A stretch of DNA of 6,368 bases from Bacteroidales bacterium (lineage in GTDB: Bacteria > Bacteroidota > Bacteroidia > Bacteroidales > UBA10428), in NCBI GenBank assembly GCA_030626465.1, contig DAOUOU010000160.1, positions 1 to 6,368 of the forward strand. The letters run 5' to 3'. This document shows, piece by piece, positions 5,789-6,368 of this stretch; the stretch's first letter is position 1, and the number at the start of each line of letters is the position of its first letter. The notes under the pieces were generated by a model. It was given only the letters and a program-made list of their open reading frames with translations. It was not told the origin of the DNA and ran no database searches. Made by a program: the position numbers and the translations under genes.

Positions 5789-6368
5789 ATGACAGGTATT
5801 AAAGTAAAAGCCATATATATTATATTATACATGGGTTTTGCCATCTGGAAGGTGTTTTACAATGTGTATCTCGAGGAAAATGATTTTACAGGCACACAAA
5901 TAGGAGTGATCAATGCTCTGATACAGGCAACAATAGTATTGATTGTTCCTGTCTGGGGTGTGATGGCAGATAGACGAGGAATAAGGCCAACATTAAGGAT
6001 AGCGGTATTTATCAGTGCTGTTATGATAGCATTTCTGGGAGATGTGTTCAGTTTCTGGTGGTTGATTGCTTACATTCTTTTTCTTACTGTTTTCATTCAT
6101 CCTTTAGGACCTTTAACGGATGCCCTGGCTGTTGAATACACAAAAGTGAATCCAAAGTACAATTACGGGAATCTTCGTCTTTGGGGTTCTTTTGGCTGGG
6201 CTATAGCTTCAATACTTTCGGGATATATTTTTACACGAATGCATCTGAAAATGATTTTTCCCGTTGCAGCAGGTATATTTCTTCTAAGCATTTTCTTTTT
6301 AAGAATTCCTCGTAAGGCTAAAAATATTTATCGTCCTCATTTTCAGCCAATAAATAGTAAAGAGTTAT
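5789..6368 (+). CDS. MFS transporter, N-terminal half (cut by right edge)
   Basis: The visible 193 residues cover about six membrane helices: near residues 7-27, 38-58, 70-87, 90-108, 132-149 and 153-171, then the start of the basic central loop. The loop between helices 2 and 3 has the MFS motif A (GVMADRRGIRPTLR, 57-70). TGTQIGVINAL before helix 2, PLTDALAVEY at the end of helix 4, and YGNLRLWGSFGWAIAS into helix 5 are typical of the MFS_1-like group that includes LacY- and NupG-related proteins. This suggests proton-coupled import of a small molecule such as a sugar or nucleoside, but the substrate cannot be read from the sequence. ATG at 5789 is chosen because the first helix follows directly and an in-frame stop lies just upstream. 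GAAGAAG at 5779-5785 is a weak ribosome-binding candidate. The gene is divergent from the hemerythrin gene, and no functional tie to nitrite respiration is visible. Confidence 0.88.
   Translation, partial: MTGIKVKAIYIILYMGFAIWKVFYNVYLEENDFTGTQIGVINALIQATIVLIVPVWGVMADRRGIRPTLRIAVFISAVMIAFLGDVFSFWWLIAYILFLTVFIHPLGPLTDALAVEYTKVNPKYNYGNLRLWGSFGWAIASILSGYIFTRMHLKMIFPVAAGIFLLSIFFLRIPRKAKNIYRPHFQPINSKEL

Overview
The window is an AT-rich piece of bacterial chromosome that most likely comes from the phylum Bacteroidota, perhaps an anaerobic or facultative sediment or marine lineage. Three things point that way: a good match to the Bacteroidota promoter consensus (TTTG, 20 nt, TAnnTTTG) before the last gene; weak or absent Shine-Dalgarno sequences before most genes; and an nrfHA-type ammonifying nitrite reductase locus. 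The phylum is an inference, and no genus can be named from this sequence.

Layout. (1) Positions 2-1246, plus strand: the 3' part of a gene for an apparent two-domain protein. It joins a nucleoside-hydrolase-like domain to an FmdE-like domain (formylmethanofuran dehydrogenase subunit E family) and is cut by the left edge. (2) 1323-1892, plus: a small unrecognised membrane protein with three predicted membrane segments and a beta-rich tail. (3) 1920-5093, minus: a compact respiratory cluster, nrfH (tetraheme quinol-oxidising anchor), nrfA (pentaheme nitrite reductase) and a multi-pass NapH-like polyferredoxin, with gaps of 33 and 48 bp. (4) 5202-5594, minus: a single-domain bacteriohemerythrin, 108 bp upstream of nrfH in the same orientation. 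(5) 5789 to the right edge, plus: the N-terminal half of an MFS transporter, divergent from the hemerythrin gene.

How the genes work together. NrfH should take electrons from the quinol pool and pass them to NrfA on the outer face of the membrane, where nitrite is reduced by six electrons to ammonium. The polyferredoxin has two cysteine clusters between membrane helices and two 4Fe-4S motifs near its C-terminus. It is probably an accessory electron-transfer or quinol-linked protein for the same system, but the sequence alone does not prove that. The hemerythrin could bind O2 or NO and so protect or sense for this anaerobic pathway. The two left-hand genes and the transporter have no visible link to nitrite respiration.

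No tRNA, rRNA, CRISPR array, insertion sequence or integrase is visible, and no gene shows an internal frameshift. All intergenic stretches are shorter than 300 bp. The most unusual item is the nucleoside-hydrolase/FmdE domain pairing. The nrfHA genes themselves look ordinary, and I see no convincing wholly new system.
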